A stretch of DNA of 64,000 nucleotides from Malachius bipustulatus (taxonomy: Eukaryota > Arthropoda > Insecta > Coleoptera > Melyridae), in assembly GCA_910589415.1 (NCBI GenBank), contig OU342637.1, forward strand, positions 35,494,162-35,558,161, written 5' to 3'. The position numbers and the translations under genes are program-made. The notes beneath the pieces were generated by a model. The model was not told the DNA's origin, did not search any database, and was given only the letters and a program-made list of their open reading frames with translations. Positions 55,301-64,000 of the stretch are shown here, piece after piece. Numbering within the stretch: position 1 is the first letter of the stretch; each line of letters starts with the position of its first letter.

Positions 55301-57162
55301 ATGAGTTATTCTGCATATGTACACACCTACTCGAGAAACATCTTACCCGAATTATAAAGCCCTAATTATTCATTCATATCCCTCATGACGTTCCCATTTA
55401 CTTGCATAATATTTCCCCTTTCCTTCCTTGTATACACATGTATATACATATAATATATGTGATGTTATGTAATAGCTCCATCGAATACGTCGATGTAAAA
55501 ATAGAAAGTTGTTATTTGAGAATAGAGCAGCACAACATAGTGAGATCACATAAGCATAGTCCGCTTTGGGAGTCAGCAAAGCACGAGTTAATCTCGACAC
55601 GGTCTTGTCTTTTCAGCTCCGCTTCGCTAGATCTCCGATTCCCTTGAGGTTTCGCTTCCACTCCCAGTAAAAACAAGGAACGGACAACCTTAGAGCCTGG
55701 AAATTGACCCGGGATGCAAGAAGACGTCGCTCGCTTAAAGCGGGATCGCCTGGCGGTCGAGCTTTGTCTTCTCAGGATATTTGGATACGTATTGCAATTT
55801 TGCATATATACGGAGAGGATGGTTGTAAGACGAGATGAAATTAAGGTAACAAAACAGTTTCTGAAATGCCGAAGAAGTTTATTTGTTTTTTTTTACTTGT
55901 CCAAGAAAGTAACTGAAAAAGGCAGGAGGACGCAATAGAGAGAGAATTTGGCAAGATAAATGAATACACTAGGAGGCAAAGTGATGAAATGTAAAGTAAA
56001 AGCTGATGAGTTGTGGTAACTGATGTAGAAGAAAAGAAAAGTACTACCTAATGACAAGTATGGAAGAGCACAAGAGAAATGAATACCTACGTCTTAAGAA
56101 TTGTTTGGAAATTAGAATGATATAGTACAACTTTACATGGATTTACATGGCCGAATAACTTTAAATGGAATGAATGCTAAGAAGCGAGGGTGGAAATAGA
56201 AAAAGAAATTTTAAACTGAAAAATTGTAAAGAATAATTGGAAAAGATTTGCGAAGGCGCGGAGCAATAAATTGGCACGTGTCAAAATCTCTCCATATTGG
56301 GATGAAAAGATTTGAAGAAACGTAGTAAGGAATCGAATCTGGTATATTGATGATAGGAAGTGTGCAGGTATGTGAACGGGCAACAATGAAAATAGGAAGA
56401 CTCGAGTGAACATGAAGTTTAGAGACGACATGAGCAATAATGAAAATGACGACCCAAATCGCAAATATTTTCTTGATAGCCTGTAAAATGGCTCAACGGG
56501 CTTAAAATGTAACGACACTAGAAGAAGCAGCTTTTCAATTCTAACAAAAGAAGAAATCAACATTTCTCTCTAAAACAACTAGGAGAGTCAGTATTTATAT
56601 AAGTTAATATTTACACGGGAATTGCTTGTGCGCAGAAAATCAAAAGACTCTGCTTATAAAAACTAGACAGTTAGTTGTGAACGCAAGTAATGTAGTAATC
56701 TACATCGTCAACGCCCGGGTTACTCTTTTTAATGCCTACCGTAGTTGTAAACGAAATTTTCCGAGAAAATCTCAAAGTAGAGAGCCCTGAATATAAATCA
56801 AAAGTGTAACTAAACCTGAATTACTCAGGAAAAATATCACTGAATAACAGGTGTTCAATGAAATAGAAGTATCACTGAAATAACAGGTGAAATAAACTAA
56901 ATAGTTTATTTAGTAAAATTCCCAAGGATGGTTTTGCAAAGTTTGGGTCATGTAGGAACATGATGTGGATACCTTGACCATATGAAATTATGTCTGCTGC
57001 AGTTAGAGATCATTCAATAAACTTCATTTTTATCATAAATGGTGAAAGATGCTCATGAGTAGGTACTGACTGTTAGTCTAACTGTCAATCTTACATAATT
57101 AGTATTTTTATTCCATTAGTCTAAATCTTTTATCAGTTTTCATTCTCCCCTTTACGAAAGTG
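52353..57162. other. Unassigned 4.8-kb stretch
   Basis: No gene or element named. About 52935-53060 is locally GC-rich with an open minus-strand frame (52937-53167) of unknown nature. About 55680-55760 is GC-rich too. A stretch at 55900-56560 is markedly purine-rich on the plus strand. (T)n and TATACA words occur near 55430-55460. Confidence 0.3.
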
Positions 57163-57193
57163 TAACTTTCTGTCTTGATAAGACAGAAAGTTA
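57163..57193. repeat. Perfect 14-bp hairpin with 3-nt loop
   Basis: TAACTTTCTGTCTT, GAT, AAGACAGAAAGTTA. A simple inverted repeat in AT-rich DNA, followed by AAGTTAAAGTTTTTTT. No function assigned. Confidence 0.7.
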
Positions 57194-57361
57194 AAGTTAA
57201 AGTTTTTTTAACAACCGAAAGCGAAAGTAAAACATCCTAGGTGATAGGTTGCTAGGTGGTTGCTAGCTATGAAAAACTTTCGTGGCCTGGACAAAAAAGT
57301 AAAAATGTCAGTTTGATTAACGTTTATTTAGATGGAAAATCAAATGTAAAACTGCAATAAA

Positions 57362-57433
57362 AAATTCCAGTAAATCTTTCTGGAACATACAAATAATTAT
57401 TATTGTATGTTCCAGAAAGATTTACTGGAATTT
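57362..57433. repeat. Perfect 30-bp inverted repeat around a 12-nt loop
   Basis: AAATTCCAGTAAATCTTTCT and the following ten bases to 57391 are exactly complemented at 57404-57433. The loop AATAATTATTAT is AT-only. The absence of any mismatch implies recent origin or active conversion. It could be a tiny MITE or a small-RNA precursor; neither is shown. Confidence 0.8.
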
Positions 57434-57919
57434 GCAGCTTCTTGAATGAAATTCATTTTGAACTAAACTACGATCAAATATTCTATGGAACTTGCAGATA
57501 AGCTTGTTCATTATGAGCTTGCTGCATAATATAATATTTTTTCACGGGTATCTTCAGTAACGGCTCGATATATTGCTATTCCGTTACTCGGTTAGCCCAT
57601 AGTTAACTCCAGCCGATCATATTATATAAAGTAACGTTTTCATACTTGTCAATGTCATAATATTTCAATAATATTGTTCAACTTTATAATCGAATAGTTA
57701 TAAAGTTATAAACTGAAAAGTTTATAGAAAATGACATATGAAATCCAAATATTGTTGGTTACCAGAAAAACAATTATCGGTTTATTTTTGTTAATTCATT
57801 AGAGGGAGTTAAGGAGTAATAACAGCCCAGTATAACTCCCAAGGGAGTTAGGAATATGTTTATAGTTACGGTAACCAAGGGTTTATATAGTTATAATCTA
57901 TTAGCATGAAATAAAATAT
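57434..57919. other. Unassigned, no gene seen
   Basis: AT-rich. A short repeat of AGGGAGTTA occurs near 57803 and 57842. Confidence 0.3.
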
Positions 57920-58310
57920 TTTATGTCGACTTTTCAACATGTCATATAAAAAGATAAATCTCTTCTCCCTGTTGAAACAACTAGTCCAGCCTATTCTCAA
58001 GAATACAAAAAAAAATCATACAGACAACTACCGGCCAGTGGAACTGTTCTGATTAATATCTAAGATCATGGAGGAAGCTATTAACCAACACCTCTTAAAA
58101 TGCTGGGAAGTACTTCCTCACTTACGTAATGGAACTGTGGAATAGCGTAGTCAAACACCATGGGGGGTCACACCATGGGGGGTCTCGAGGGTTGCGTTTG
58201 ATATTTCTAGGGCTTTCGATGGAGTTTTTTCTGAGGCCTTTTCTATCAATTCCGGCGTTAGGGATCCATTTTATCTCGGACTCTTTTTTTATACAGGATC
58301 ATGTTTGGTA
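57920..58310 (+). pseudogene. LINE family A, copy 3 (reverse transcriptase fragment)
   Basis: Across frames: FNMSYKK near 57940, NYRPVELF near 58025, KIMEEAINQHLLKC near 58060, and ELWNSVVKHHGG at 58132 followed by RVAFDISRAFDGVFSEAFSI near 58190, then FYL. A small tandem duplication (CACCATGGGGGGTC twice, 58160-58187) and a deletion joining motif A to the later VDGVFSE part mark decay. Confidence 0.75.
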
Positions 58311-58354
58311 CCTGGACAGCCAAAATGAAAAGTCATATATTATAAAATCGTGTT

Positions 58355-59104
58355 TTAAGCTTTCTCCACACCAAAGAAACACAGAGGAACATTTTTTTGC
58401 TGGTTGCCGCAACCTGTTTATGGAAACAGAAACAACAGCAAAAGTTCCGTAAACATTCTGTCCACACCAAGGTAATTCAGTTTTGTGAATGTTTCGTTGT
58501 GTTGCCGCAACAGGAAACGTTGTGTCCACACCTACCAGTGCAGTGTATGTTGTTTCTAAACAATGTGGTACGACGAAGAATATTTACAGGCAGAGCAGCA
58601 GCTGCAATTGCAATTGTTTTACAAAAACACAAAAAACGAGTCCGTAAATGTTGGACTAGACGAAGTCTTTTAGACAGAAAGTCACATGGTGTCATACGTC
58701 ACATTATATTTTCTGTCGTTCATTTAAACGGCATGATTTTTATTATTAATTAATGATTTTTTTATTATTATATACTTAACTAAGTCAAGTTTAAAGGCTG
58801 ATGCTTTCCGCAACTACGCGATGGCTTCACGACGCAAGTTTCCAGCTTTGGGAACAAGCAACAACGTGTCCACACTGATAAAAATACCGTTGAGAAACTA
58901 AAAATGTTTACCAATGTTTCTATATTTTCTTTGATCTTTGCCGCCAAATATATAAACAAGCAACTTATAGGAACTTTTCTTGCTGCAACCGGAAACAATA
59001 AGGAACTTAAATAAACTTCTGGCAACATTCAGGAACAAGTTCCAGGAACAAGCAACATAAACAAAATGTTCCTATGTGTTGCTTTCGGTGTGGACAAGGC
59101 TTAA
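58355..59104. mobile_element. TTAA-flanked MITE, 742 bp
   Basis: TTAA at 58355-58358 and 59101-59104. Ends GCTTTCTCCACACCAAAGAA and complemented GCCTTGTCCACACCGAAAGC extend through AACACAnAGGAACAT for about 38 bp. TCCACACC-type words recur inside (58463, 58525, 58866), a possible array of subterminal binding motifs. Open frames inside (58397-58753) lack recognisable domains. It directly follows LINE copy 3. Confidence 0.8.
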
Positions 59105-59619
59105 GGCCGTAATAAAAATATGTTTTTTTTTCAGTATGTGACTGAACAACAATAATTATTTTTGAAATATTATCTGTCTTTGTTTTACATTTTTGGAAAT
59201 ATTTCCTAAACGTGACCCAATCTTGAAAAAAGTTATTATTTATTTTATACTTAAAATACGATTTTATACATGACGTTTTATTTTGACTGTCAAGATACCA
59301 AATAATTATAATAAAAATGATTTGCTCGAAAAAAACAATAATAACACAGTTTTGTCGATGACAGTAAGTCCCGGAACGTCATAGGGATTCCTCTACGGTG
59401 CATGTGACTTTTCAAAACAAAAAAATGAATTGAGGCAGCCTTCATCCTCCCGTGGTACAAGTGCTTTTTAGCGCAACGATTTGAAAATATGCAGATTCCA
59501 TAGCATAAAATTGAACCGTCAACTCGCAAATAATGCTACCAGTTCTAGAAATAAAAATCTTCCAGACAATTGCCATCCAGGTAAAAGCCAGCTAAAATTA
59601 ATCTGTTTATACTGGGTTT
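59105..59619. other. Unassigned, no gene seen
   Basis: AT-rich; the last part may be the 3' end of the following LINE copy. Confidence 0.3.
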
Positions 59620-61480
59620 TTTGTTGAACTCCATCGACGGCCACCGCGAGGAAGTCTCCAGTTGATTTCTGTTTGCGGAAGCCGTACTGGTGGTCGCTGA
59701 TTCTATTAGCTCCTTCCAAGTACTTTAAAAGGTGTTGGTTAATAGCTTTCTCCATGATCTTAAATATTACTGAGAGCAGTGCCACTGGCCGGTAGTTCTT
59801 TGGTATGGAATTTATGCCTTTCTTGTGGATAGGCTGGACTCGCGCGCATTTCCAGCATGAAGGAAATATTCCTTTTTTACAAGACATGTTGAAGTGCCGA
59901 CAAACGGGTGACAGCTCGGTCGTGCAATGACGATACAAAGTACGTACAATGGGTACGTTTACCTGACGTCAACTGTTGAGTTATTGAGGTAGCGCTTGTG
60001 TTCAGACATACCGCTCACTTACAACTGTTGCTTAACTGTTAAGTATTTTTGTGAGCGTAAATATTTCACGCTCAGCACAGTCACCGGGTATGTGGCGGAC
60101 ATGCGCAAAGTGGGAAGTAAATGTTTCAAGCAAGAATGCTCCTGATAAAATCAGCGACGAAGAAATGATAATAATTATTTATATGAACTTGAATCGTATC
60201 CAGAAACATGTCATATCTCTCGATCTCAACAATGCGTTCAGACTATTTCCAACATGTTGCAACAACTAGCACTCAACCGTTTTGCGCTGCTATTCAACAG
60301 TTGACGTCAGGTGAACTTACCCAATGCCTCACATTTTGAATTTTCCGGGATAATTGGCAGGGTGTATCCCTAAAAATTGACGGAAGAGTACGAAGAAAAT
60401 AACTGCGCCAACAGGTTGGCTTCCTCAGAAGCCGGCGATGCAATAATTGTCCCGTAGATCCTTGTAAGTGGTGGAAATGTGCATCAAACTGCCTTAAGAT
60501 TTCGAACCGTTACGGCAGGAGAGAAGTTTGCTCCTAATTCTTTGATTGTGAGCTTCTGTTGGCTTTGCATCTGTTTCGAGCACGGATGAAGTTGTGGTTT
60601 GTGCCGTCGGGGCTCTTTCGCCACTGCTGAAAAGAAAGTTGTTTGGATGCGACAGCTTCCTTGCATCTTTTATTGAACCAAGGTTTGCTGTTTGAGCGAT
60701 GTTTTTTTTAAAGGAATGTAGAATTGCATGCCAATTAAGATGACTTGTGAAACTTCCCTAGTACACACAGATGGATCACCAGAGCCGAAACAGACGCTCC
60801 TCTATGGAAAAGCTCGATAATGTTCCTTAAGTTCTTTATTTTCTTCATCATTATTCAAGTTATTTAACATTTGGCCGATCTATAGTGACATTAATTATTG
60901 GTAGGATACAATTAATACATAATGTTAAGACAAGTTTGTGGTCTGAGGAACCCAATCGAGCTTTTATTGTGATTGTATAAATTTGATGATTCGTAGTCAA
61001 AAAGAGATTCAGAAGGCTAGCGAAGTCTCCCTCGCGATCGGGAATGAGGGTTGGTGCGTCAAAGAGCTGGTTAAAGCCACGGCTGATAGAGAGCTTCAGC
61101 TTTACGTTCTTCTTCATTATTAAAGTTGGAGTGCTTAGGGCAGTTTTTTTTTTGTACAACTCTGCTTTAGGATAATATATCTAAATAAAATTAATAGTAT
61201 TTGTCAGGAATAAAAAGTGCCCTATACTGCTTATCGCTTAGTGGTCGGTCCTGAGGCTCTAATTCTTCTTTAACGTTGCTGCAAAGGTCACTTCTTACAA
61301 AAACACTTAGACCGAAATCTCTGACTCGGCAATGTCAATTCTTTAAAGCAACTTCACGCCGCTCAACCCAGAAAGATGGTATCGCACCGTTTAATTTCCC
61401 CTGTACCATCCATATTGGACGACACTTCCTTATCCGCCACTTGAGAAGGTTCACGATGGTGGACTAGAGCAATCCCATCA
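59620..61480 (-). pseudogene. LINE family A, copy 4 (5' part to RT, internally deleted, split by a MITE)
   Basis: Right to left: a 5' part near 61470-61280; the endonuclease end at 61159-60860 (PTLIPDREGDFASLLNLFLT, then LGSSDHKLVLT with SSDH intact); a linker with NIAQTANLGSIKDARK and HPNNFLFS near 60640; then, past a MITE (59951-60322), the RT at 59938-59630: CTTELSPVCRHFNMSCKKGI, KNYRPVALLSVIFKIMEKAI and GFRKQKSTGDFL. A deletion joins GDFL to AVAVDGVQ, removing motif A. Stops and shifts occur between the pieces. Confidence 0.82.
59951..60322. mobile_element. 372-bp MITE with TGACGTCA in its terminal repeats
   Basis: GGGTACGTTTACCTGACGTC at left and complemented GGGTAAGTTCACCTGACGTC at right continue through AACTGTTGA (about 29 bp). 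AAT stands on both outer sides, a possible 3-bp duplication. Each terminus contains the palindrome TGACGTCA, a consensus CREB/ATF site. It splits LINE copy 4 between linker and reverse transcriptase. Confidence 0.8.
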
Positions 61481-62049
61481 CGGGGGTGGCTATTGGTTGT
61501 GGTAGGAAGGGTAGGAAGTGAAGTTCTATTTTACGGTTGTTTTTGCGATTTAATTTGCAGAGACATATTTATGAATATACACGAATAAAGACATGTATTG
61601 TCCTCCAAGACATGTATTGCCAATATTTTTTCGTATTTAGTGTATTTAGTAGATATTTAGTGTATTTATGTCCGATCTTCCGATCACCCTTATCAATTAT
61701 GTAAATTTTCGCTACCATAAATAACATGCAATGCTAAGGGTCCGAAATTACCTGCTCCGCGGATATTTGTAAAATTTAACATTATGACGTTACCCTCTCT
61801 TTATTTGTTTTTGTTGGTAATGTGAGGAAAAAAGTCTGTTAGAGGTAATGATTTTTATCAGCACAACACATACACGAACCTGTCGAGATTTGCGTTTGCC
61901 CTTCTGGCGACTCAGAGTATCACAATCCTCGCATGTGTATACAGCGGTATCAGGTGCTATAACAAATTAAATTACTTATTTGCGGAGATTGATTGATTAG
62001 TGTATAAGTAATGTATAATTTTTTATGTGCATGAGTGTATATTGTAAAG
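61481..62049. other. Unassigned, no gene seen
   Basis: No recognisable coding; GTATTTAGTGTATTTAGTAG repeats near 61633-61668. Confidence 0.3.
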
Positions 62050-63068
62050 TTTTTTTATTTTTTTTTATTTAAGGAACCTGCTCAACCATGGCGGTTATTG
62101 CAGGAGTTACATTTTTGTTAGTTACAATGCACTATGCAGGAGTTGTACAATGTGTATATACATTTCTTACTTCAGACTATGAGAATTATCAAAAATTACA
62201 TATAGCAAAGTAGTACGTACTTATGGTAGATAAACAGAAATAATATAAGAAAAAAGAAGAGGGATTATATTGTTGTTGAGTGACCAATATCTAGCAGGTA
62301 CTGTAGGGTTCTGGTAATCGTTTGCTCGTTTGAGGAGATCGCATGGTGTAGGTTGTCCGGGATGTTGTGTCTTTGGCGAGCAGCGGTATACAGTGAGCAG
62401 TTTACTAATAGGTGCTTGATGTCAAGTGGAGTGTTACAGTGGCTACAGATGGGGGGTGGTTCACGTTTGAAAATATGGGAGTGGGTCAGATTGCTGTGGC
62501 CTAAACGAAGTCTGAATAGTATCACTTGGTGTCTTCTGTTAGATGGTAGGGGCAGTTTTATTGTGACTGATGGTTTGATGGGGTAGAGCTTTCGGAAGCT
62601 GTCTTGGTCCCATAGCTGCTGCCAGATATCTTGGGCTGATTTTTTGATCTCGCTGATGATGTCTTCGGGAATTTTTATTGTCACTACGGCGGATGTTCTG
62701 GATTTTGCGGCTTCTTTTGCTAACGAATCAACTTCTTCATTCCCTTTTATATTGTAATGTGATGGGACGTAAATGAATTCGATTTCATATCATTTGTTGT
62801 CCAGGAGGCAGAGCGAGTCTTTGATATCCGTTACTAAAGGATGTTTAGGATACATATTCTTTATGGATGTGAGAGAGCTGAGGGAATCGGTGCACAGGAC
62901 GAACTTGCGTGAGGGCTGATTCGCTATGTGAAGAAGTGCCTTGCTGATGGCATAGAGCTCTGCACTGTATATTGAGCTGGTAGGACAGAGACGAGCTTGG
63001 AATTTTGAGTTTGGGGTAAGAAAGGCTGCCCCTGTGAAGGAGTGGTTTGATTTGGAGCCATCTGTATA
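62050..63068 (-). pseudogene. RNase H-bearing LINE: 3' half with poly(A)-like tail
   Basis: On the minus strand the frame runs from TDGSKSNHSFTGAAFLTPNS at 63065 through SSIYSAELYAISKALLH, FVLCTDSLSSLTSIK and FIYVPSHYNIKGNEEVDSLA to 62265. TDG, the Glu of SAEL, CTDS and the late D of EEVDSLA are RNase H catalytic residues. A zinc-type end follows (ICSHCNTPLDIKHLLVNCSL, 62430). One TGA near 62790 replaces an expected Trp; otherwise about 265 codons are open. A 3' UTR of about 190 nt ends GGTTCCTTAAATAAAAAAAA near 62070. It is interrupted upstream by the palindrome at 63069-63947; more of it (QSIASLYQRHTF) lies at 63950-64000. Confidence 0.85.
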
Positions 63069-63947
63069 CAGGGTGGGCCACGGTATACGAAACGGAAGAT
63101 TATGGCCGTGTCTCTGGATTTTAGGATCTTTTTATTTTTGGAGTGGATAGAGACCCGGCAGAGGTACGTTTTAAAATTATATTCATAATGTACAGGGTGT
63201 CCCAAAAGCATAAAACATATCAAAGTTATGTTTTTTTAAATGGAATGCTCCTATGTTATTGCATTTTTAGATTGTCTGAAAAAAGAAAATAAGATTGGCT
63301 TTTACAGTTGGTGTTTAAATTCAGAAGTTTTTGAGTTACAAACAAGTGAAAATCGTCATTTTTCAAGTTCAAGGCCCTGTACAACGAAAACGGCTGAAGA
63401 TAGAGAAAAACGGCTTACATGTCCCTATTTTAACTTTTTATGTACTATCCTATGGTATAGAAACATTTGTGCTTTCTTTGATTTTTTTATTTGGCGACGC
63501 GTGGAGAAATCTCAGAATTTTTCAAATTTTTTATCACCCTGTATAAACATTTCATCTACATCGTAGGATAGTACATGAAAAGTTAAAATAGGGACATGTA
63601 AGCCGTTTTTCTCTAGCTTAAGCCGTTTTCCTTGTACAGGGCCTTGAACTTGAAAAATGACGATTTTCACTTGTTTATAACTCAAAAACTTCTGAAGCTA
63701 AACACCAACTGTAAAAGCCAATCTTCTTTTTTCTTCCCAGGCAATATAAAAATGCAATAACATAGGAGCATTCCATTTAAAAAAACATAACTTTGATATG
63801 TTTTATGCTTTTGGGACACCCTGTACATTATGAATATAATTTTAAAACGTACCTCTGCCGGGTCTCTATCCACTCCAAAAATAAAAAGATCCTAAAATCC
63901 AGAGATACGGCCATAATCTTCCGTTTCGTATACCGTGGCCCACCCTG
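63069..63947. mobile_element. Compound palindrome with CAGGGTGGGCC termini inserted in the RNase H frame
   Basis: CAGGGTGGGCCACGGTATAC at left and its complement at right enclose 879 bp that is inverted-repeat through most of its length (arms about 400 bp). TGTATA at 63063-63068 and 63949-63954 is a likely duplication. It breaks the LINE exactly at the YTDGSK motif. Another palindrome (63193-63833) is centred in it. Confidence 0.85.
63193..63833. mobile_element. Inner CAGGGTGTCCC foldback, same core as 14780-15331
   Basis: CAGGGTGTCCCAAAAGCATA with its complement encloses 641 bp. The core (TTCAAGTTCAAGGCCCTGTA; AGAAAAACGGCTTACATGTC; ACTATCCTATGGTATAGAAA) is the same as in the foldback at 14780-15331, while the outer 150 bp of the arms differ. 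Both arms are nearly identical to each other. Confidence 0.85.
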
Positions 63948-64000
63948 ATGTATATAAAGGTATGTCTTTGGTAAAGTGAAGCAATGCTCTGGAAAGTGTT
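63948..64000 (-). pseudogene. Upstream part of the RNase H LINE
   Basis: The minus strand reads NTFQSIASLYQRHTFIY, which precedes TDGSK at 63065 once the palindrome is left out. Cut by the window end. Confidence 0.55.

Noticed and set aside
57163..57193. Hairpin plus T run as a transcription terminator
   Set aside because: Rho-independent-type terminators do not apply in this eukaryotic context and no gene ends there.
58397..58753. 118-codon ORF within the TTAA MITE as a transposase
   Set aside because: No DDE motifs; low-complexity Gln/Lys/Arg-rich translation of repetitive subterminal sequence.

Overview
This window looks like repeat-dense nuclear DNA from an arthropod, most likely an insect. 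It is AT-rich and has long stretches with no open frame. Nearly every recognisable protein motif belongs to a eukaryotic transposable element: jockey, RTE and other non-LTR retrotransposons, a Penelope-like element, a Ty3/gypsy fragment, Tc1/mariner-type and PIF/Harbinger-type DNA transposons, tRNA-derived SINEs, MITEs and foldback elements. I found no confident host protein gene, rRNA, functional tRNA, operon or CRISPR. The species cannot be fixed from the sequence alone; short TAGGTACCTA-like words are frequent, as in several insect orders.

Layout. 1-4.6 kb: a dead mariner-type transposase (-), an ORF1-only jockey-type LINE copy (+) and two MITEs. 6.5-10.8 kb: a LINE carboxy-terminal fragment, a 2-kb foldback element with a tRNA-SINE inside its left arm, and a 1-kb foldback with CAGGGTG ends. 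13.3-15.3 kb: a small hairpin element and another CAGGGTG foldback. 16.3-24.7 kb: LINE territory, with a fragment, a 5'-truncated LINE whose 913-codon ORF is still open (the best gene in the window), a decayed LINE carrying a 94-bp palindromic insert, a decayed RTE-type LINE, a second SINE and another LINE scrap. 25.4-26.7 kb: a copy of a second LINE family that recurs at 48.4, 57.9 and 59.6 kb. 30.8-32 kb: gypsy fragment and hairpin MITE. 33-37.6 kb: a complete but dead Tc1/mariner-superfamily transposon with an unusually long D-to-E spacing, a foldback, and a LINE 3' end with a SINE in it. 40.1-43.9 kb: a nest of PIF/Harbinger-like elements with MADF-domain gene remnants. 44.7 kb: an almost pure palindrome. 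50.7-52.4 kb: Penelope-like element split by a foldback, with a hammerhead-ribozyme-like block beside it. 57-63.9 kb: perfect hairpin, TTAA MITE, LINE copies interrupted by a MITE and by a compound palindrome.

The elements do not work together as a pathway. They record a sequence of insertions. In many places the order of events can be read directly, because an insert splits an identifiable reading frame or one arm of an inverted repeat. The only frame that still looks translatable over a long distance is 17591-20332 (-); the others carry stops, frameshifts or deletions. The intervening stretches (for example 26.7-30.8, 37.6-40.1, 45.2-48.4 and 52.4-57.1 kb) hold nothing I can name and could be intergenic or intronic.
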